A DNA stretch of 64,000 nt from Halomonas sp. 'Soap Lake #6'. GTDB taxonomy: Bacteria; Pseudomonadota; Gammaproteobacteria; Pseudomonadales; Halomonadaceae. The position numbers were made by a program, and so were the translations under genes. Each line of letters begins with the position of its first letter. The first letter of the stretch is position 1. Positions 62,138 through 64,000 of the stretch are shown here, in pieces. Location of the stretch: contig NZ_CP020469.1 of the NCBI RefSeq assembly GCF_003031405.1, positions 3,658,001 to 3,722,000 of the forward strand, written 5' to 3'. Under the pieces are notes generated by a model that was not told where the DNA came from, made no database searches, and saw only the letters and a list, made by a program, of their open reading frames with translations.

Positions 62138-62929
62138 ATGAGCCAAGCGCCCCTGCTTTACAGCGTAGAAGACGGCGTCGCCCGCATCACGCTAAACCGC
62201 CCCGACAGCCTGAACAGCTTTAATACCGAGATGCATGCCGAGATGCGCAAGGCGCTTAAAGCCGTGCGCCAAGACCCAAGCGTTCGCGCTCTGCTACTGA
62301 CGGGTAGCGGCCGAGGCTTCTGCGCCGGTCAAGACCTTTCCGACCGTAGTGTCGCGCCCGGCGAGCAAGCGCCCGACCTCGGCGAGTCGTTGGAGAAGCG
62401 TTACAACCCCATGCTGCGCGCTCTTAAGGACATGCCATTTCCCACCATTTGTGCGGTGAACGGCGTAGCGGCTGGTGCTGGGGCCAATATCGCGCTGGCC
62501 TGCGACATCGTCTTGGCAGCCCGCTCGGCAAGCTTTATTCAGGCCTTCTGTAAGATCGGCCTGATCCCAGACTCTGGTGGCACCTGGACATTGCCTAACC
62601 TAGTGGGCATGGCACGCGCCAAGGGCTTGGCGATGCTGGGCGACAAGCTACCCGCCGAGACCGCCGAGCAGTGGGGCATGATTTGGCGCTGCGTCGACGA
62701 CGAGGCTCTCCAAGAAGAGGCTATGAACATGGCGCGCCACTTGGCCACTCAACCCACACGCGGTTTGGCACTGATTAAGCGCGCCCTGCATGCCAGCAGC
62801 AATAACAGCTTCAACGAACAGCTCGATCTGGAACGCGACCTTCAGCGACTGGCCGGGCGCTCTGAAGATTACCGCGAAGGCGTCAGCGCCTTCATGGAGA
62901 AACGTCGTCCCACCTTTAAGGGAGAGTGA
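62138..62929 (+). CDS. paaG: 1,2-epoxyphenylacetyl-CoA isomerase PaaG
   Basis: A 263-residue crotonase-fold protein with the PaaG-typical SGRGFCAGQDLSDRS near residue 60, NGVAAGAGANIALACDIVLAA near 105 and the catalytic Asp in LIPDSGGTWTLPNLVG near 135-145. It isomerises ring-epoxidised phenylacetyl-CoA to the oxepin form and later intermediates. The ATG at 62138 has AAGGA upstream. paaH starts 1 bp behind its stop region. Confidence 0.93.
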   Translation: MSQAPLLYSVEDGVARITLNRPDSLNSFNTEMHAEMRKALKAVRQDPSVRALLLTGSGRGFCAGQDLSDRSVAPGEQAPDLGESLEKRYNPMLRALKDMPFPTICAVNGVAAGAGANIALACDIVLAARSASFIQAFCKIGLIPDSGGTWTLPNLVGMARAKGLAMLGDKLPAETAEQWGMIWRCVDDEALQEEAMNMARHLATQPTRGLALIKRALHASSNNSFNEQLDLERDLQRLAGRSEDYREGVSAFMEKRRPTFKGE

Positions 62930-62930
62930 T

Positions 62931-64000
62931 ATGCCAGCCCTTCCTACCACCGCCACTATTGGCGTCATCGGCGCAGGTGCCATGGGTGCCGGTATCGCTC
63001 AGGTAGCCGCCCAGGCTGGCCACTCGGTGATTCTCCATGACAATCAACCGGGCGCAGCAAAAGCCGGTATCGATAACATTCGTCGCCAGTTGGAACAGCG
63101 TGTCGCCAAGGGCAAAATGACCCAAGACGATGTGGATAACATCATCGCTCGCCTGCAGCCTGCCGATGCCATTAATGCCCTGGCCGACAGCCGCCTGATT
63201 ATCGAAGCCATCGTCGAGAACCTTGAGGTTAAGCGTCAGGTGTTTGCTCAGCTCGAAGCACTATGCTCGCCGGATACCTTGCTCGCCAGCAATACATCGT
63301 CGCTATCGATCACCTCCATTGCCGCCAACCTTGAACACCCGGAACGCATGGCGGGGCTGCATTTCTTCAACCCCGCGCCGGTGATGAAGCTAGTGGAAGT
63401 GGTGTCTGGCCTGGCCACTACCACCAAGGTTGCCGACACCCTTTTCGACACCGCCAGCGCCTGGGGCAAAGTCGCGGTGCACGCCAGCTCCACCCCTGGG
63501 TTCATCGTTAACCGCGTGGCTCGTCCTTTCTATGCTGAAGGGCTGCGCCTGTTACAGGAAGGTGCCAGCGATGCCGCCACCCTGGATGCGCTGATGCGCC
63601 AGGCCGGCGGTTTTCGCATGGGGCCTTTCGAGCTGATGGACCTGATCGGTCATGACGTTAATTACGCCGTAACCCGCTCAGTGTTTGATGCCTACTACGG
63701 TGATACCCGATTCAAGCCCTCCCTGGTGCAGCACGCCCTGGTCGAAGCCGGACGCCTGGGGCGCAAATCCGGTCAAGGCTTCTATGGCTACTTTCGTGAA
63801 GAACAGCGTGACAAGCATCGTGAAGGCCAGCGTGAAGGCGCCGCGAAGCCGCAGCCCAAGTTTGCAGCACCAGTAAACGCGGAACTGCCAGCACTTGTCG
63901 TACAGGGCGCGAATGGCACCATCGCTCCGCTGCTGGAACGCGCCCAGGAAGCCGGACTCGACGTGGTACATCGCGAATCACTGCAGCAAGACGGCACGCC
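62931..64000 (+). CDS. paaH: 3-hydroxyadipyl-CoA dehydrogenase PaaH (partial)
   Basis: An ATG right behind paaG (GGGAG 9 bp upstream) opens a frame that runs off the window after 356 codons. The N-terminal NAD motif IGVIGAGAMGAGIAQVAAQAG, SNTSSLSITSIA near residue 123, the catalytic histidine-bearing GLHFFNPAPVMKLVEVV near 140, and NRVARPFYAEGLRLL near 185 identify the 3-hydroxyacyl-CoA dehydrogenase family. In this position it oxidises 3-hydroxyadipyl-CoA to 3-oxoadipyl-CoA. A charged linker after residue 285 leads to a second dehydrogenase domain as in PaaH/PaaC of about 500 residues. Confidence 0.93.
   Translation, partial: MPALPTTATIGVIGAGAMGAGIAQVAAQAGHSVILHDNQPGAAKAGIDNIRRQLEQRVAKGKMTQDDVDNIIARLQPADAINALADSRLIIEAIVENLEVKRQVFAQLEALCSPDTLLASNTSSLSITSIAANLEHPERMAGLHFFNPAPVMKLVEVVSGLATTTKVADTLFDTASAWGKVAVHASSTPGFIVNRVARPFYAEGLRLLQEGASDAATLDALMRQAGGFRMGPFELMDLIGHDVNYAVTRSVFDAYYGDTRFKPSLVQHALVEAGRLGRKSGQGFYGYFREEQRDKHREGQREGAAKPQPKFAAPVNAELPALVVQGANGTIAPLLERAQEAGLDVVHRESLQQDGT

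Overview
The window reads as a gammaproteobacterial chromosome segment with moderate GC. Its catabolic gene set and TRAP carriers suggest the Halomonadaceae (Halomonas/Vreelandella type), but there is no rRNA or marker gene here to settle that, so the assignment is inference. It carries about 52 protein genes and no RNA gene, insertion sequence, prophage or CRISPR array that I can see. It is dense with catabolic operons and their regulators.

Layout. (1) 1-2.8 kb: a LysR regulator cut by the window edge, an NAD(P)-binding protein, a DsbA-like thioredoxin-fold protein and a small periplasmic protein. (2) 3.0-6.7 kb: an M20 amidohydrolase and AbgT-family carrier with a convergent LysR gene. (3) 6.8-7.4 kb: a small membrane ORF and a cold-shock protein. 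(4) 7.8-19.1 kb: what looks like a complete route from L-pipecolate to 2-oxoglutarate, the lower half of lysine catabolism: AmaB-type dehydrogenase, NhaC-type carrier, AmaA-type FAD oxidase, HglS 2-oxoadipate dioxygenase, YdiJ-type D-2-hydroxyglutarate dehydrogenase and a class III aminotransferase. (5) 19.5-23.4 kb: a TAXI-TRAP transporter whose binding protein appears circularly permuted and whose permease start lies out of frame behind an A9 tract; paralogous LysR genes lie at both ends of blocks 4-5.

(6) 23.7-48.8 kb: a purine/ureide supercluster running from urate uptake and oxidation (NCS2 permease, PuuD, UraH, UraD) through allantoin (PuuE, racemase-like protein) and ureidoglycine/ureidoglycolate (AllE, AllA) to glyoxylate, then through Gcl, GlxR, glycerate kinase and pyruvate kinase to pyruvate, with aceEF (pyruvate to acetyl-CoA) in the same block. 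A Tsx-like porin, a chemoreceptor and a UreI/AmiS-type channel are attached. No allantoate hydrolase is present. A FadR-type GntR operator, TTGTATACAA or close variants, recurs in front of many of these transcription units.

(7) 49.0-50.2 kb: a NYN-domain protein and a small lipoprotein. (8) 50.3-57.5 kb: an acyl-CoA dehydrogenase / CoA-transferase / TAXI-TRAP operon with a divergent LysR gene. (9) 57.7-64.0 kb: part of a phenylacetate degradation cluster (paaX, paaY, paaN, paaF, paaG, paaH), cut by the right edge.

The observations most worth following are the circularly permuted TAXI binding protein, the A9 frame break at the start of its permease, a recurring habit of short tandem repeats sitting directly behind stop codons, and a racemase-like protein that has lost one of its two catalytic cysteines.
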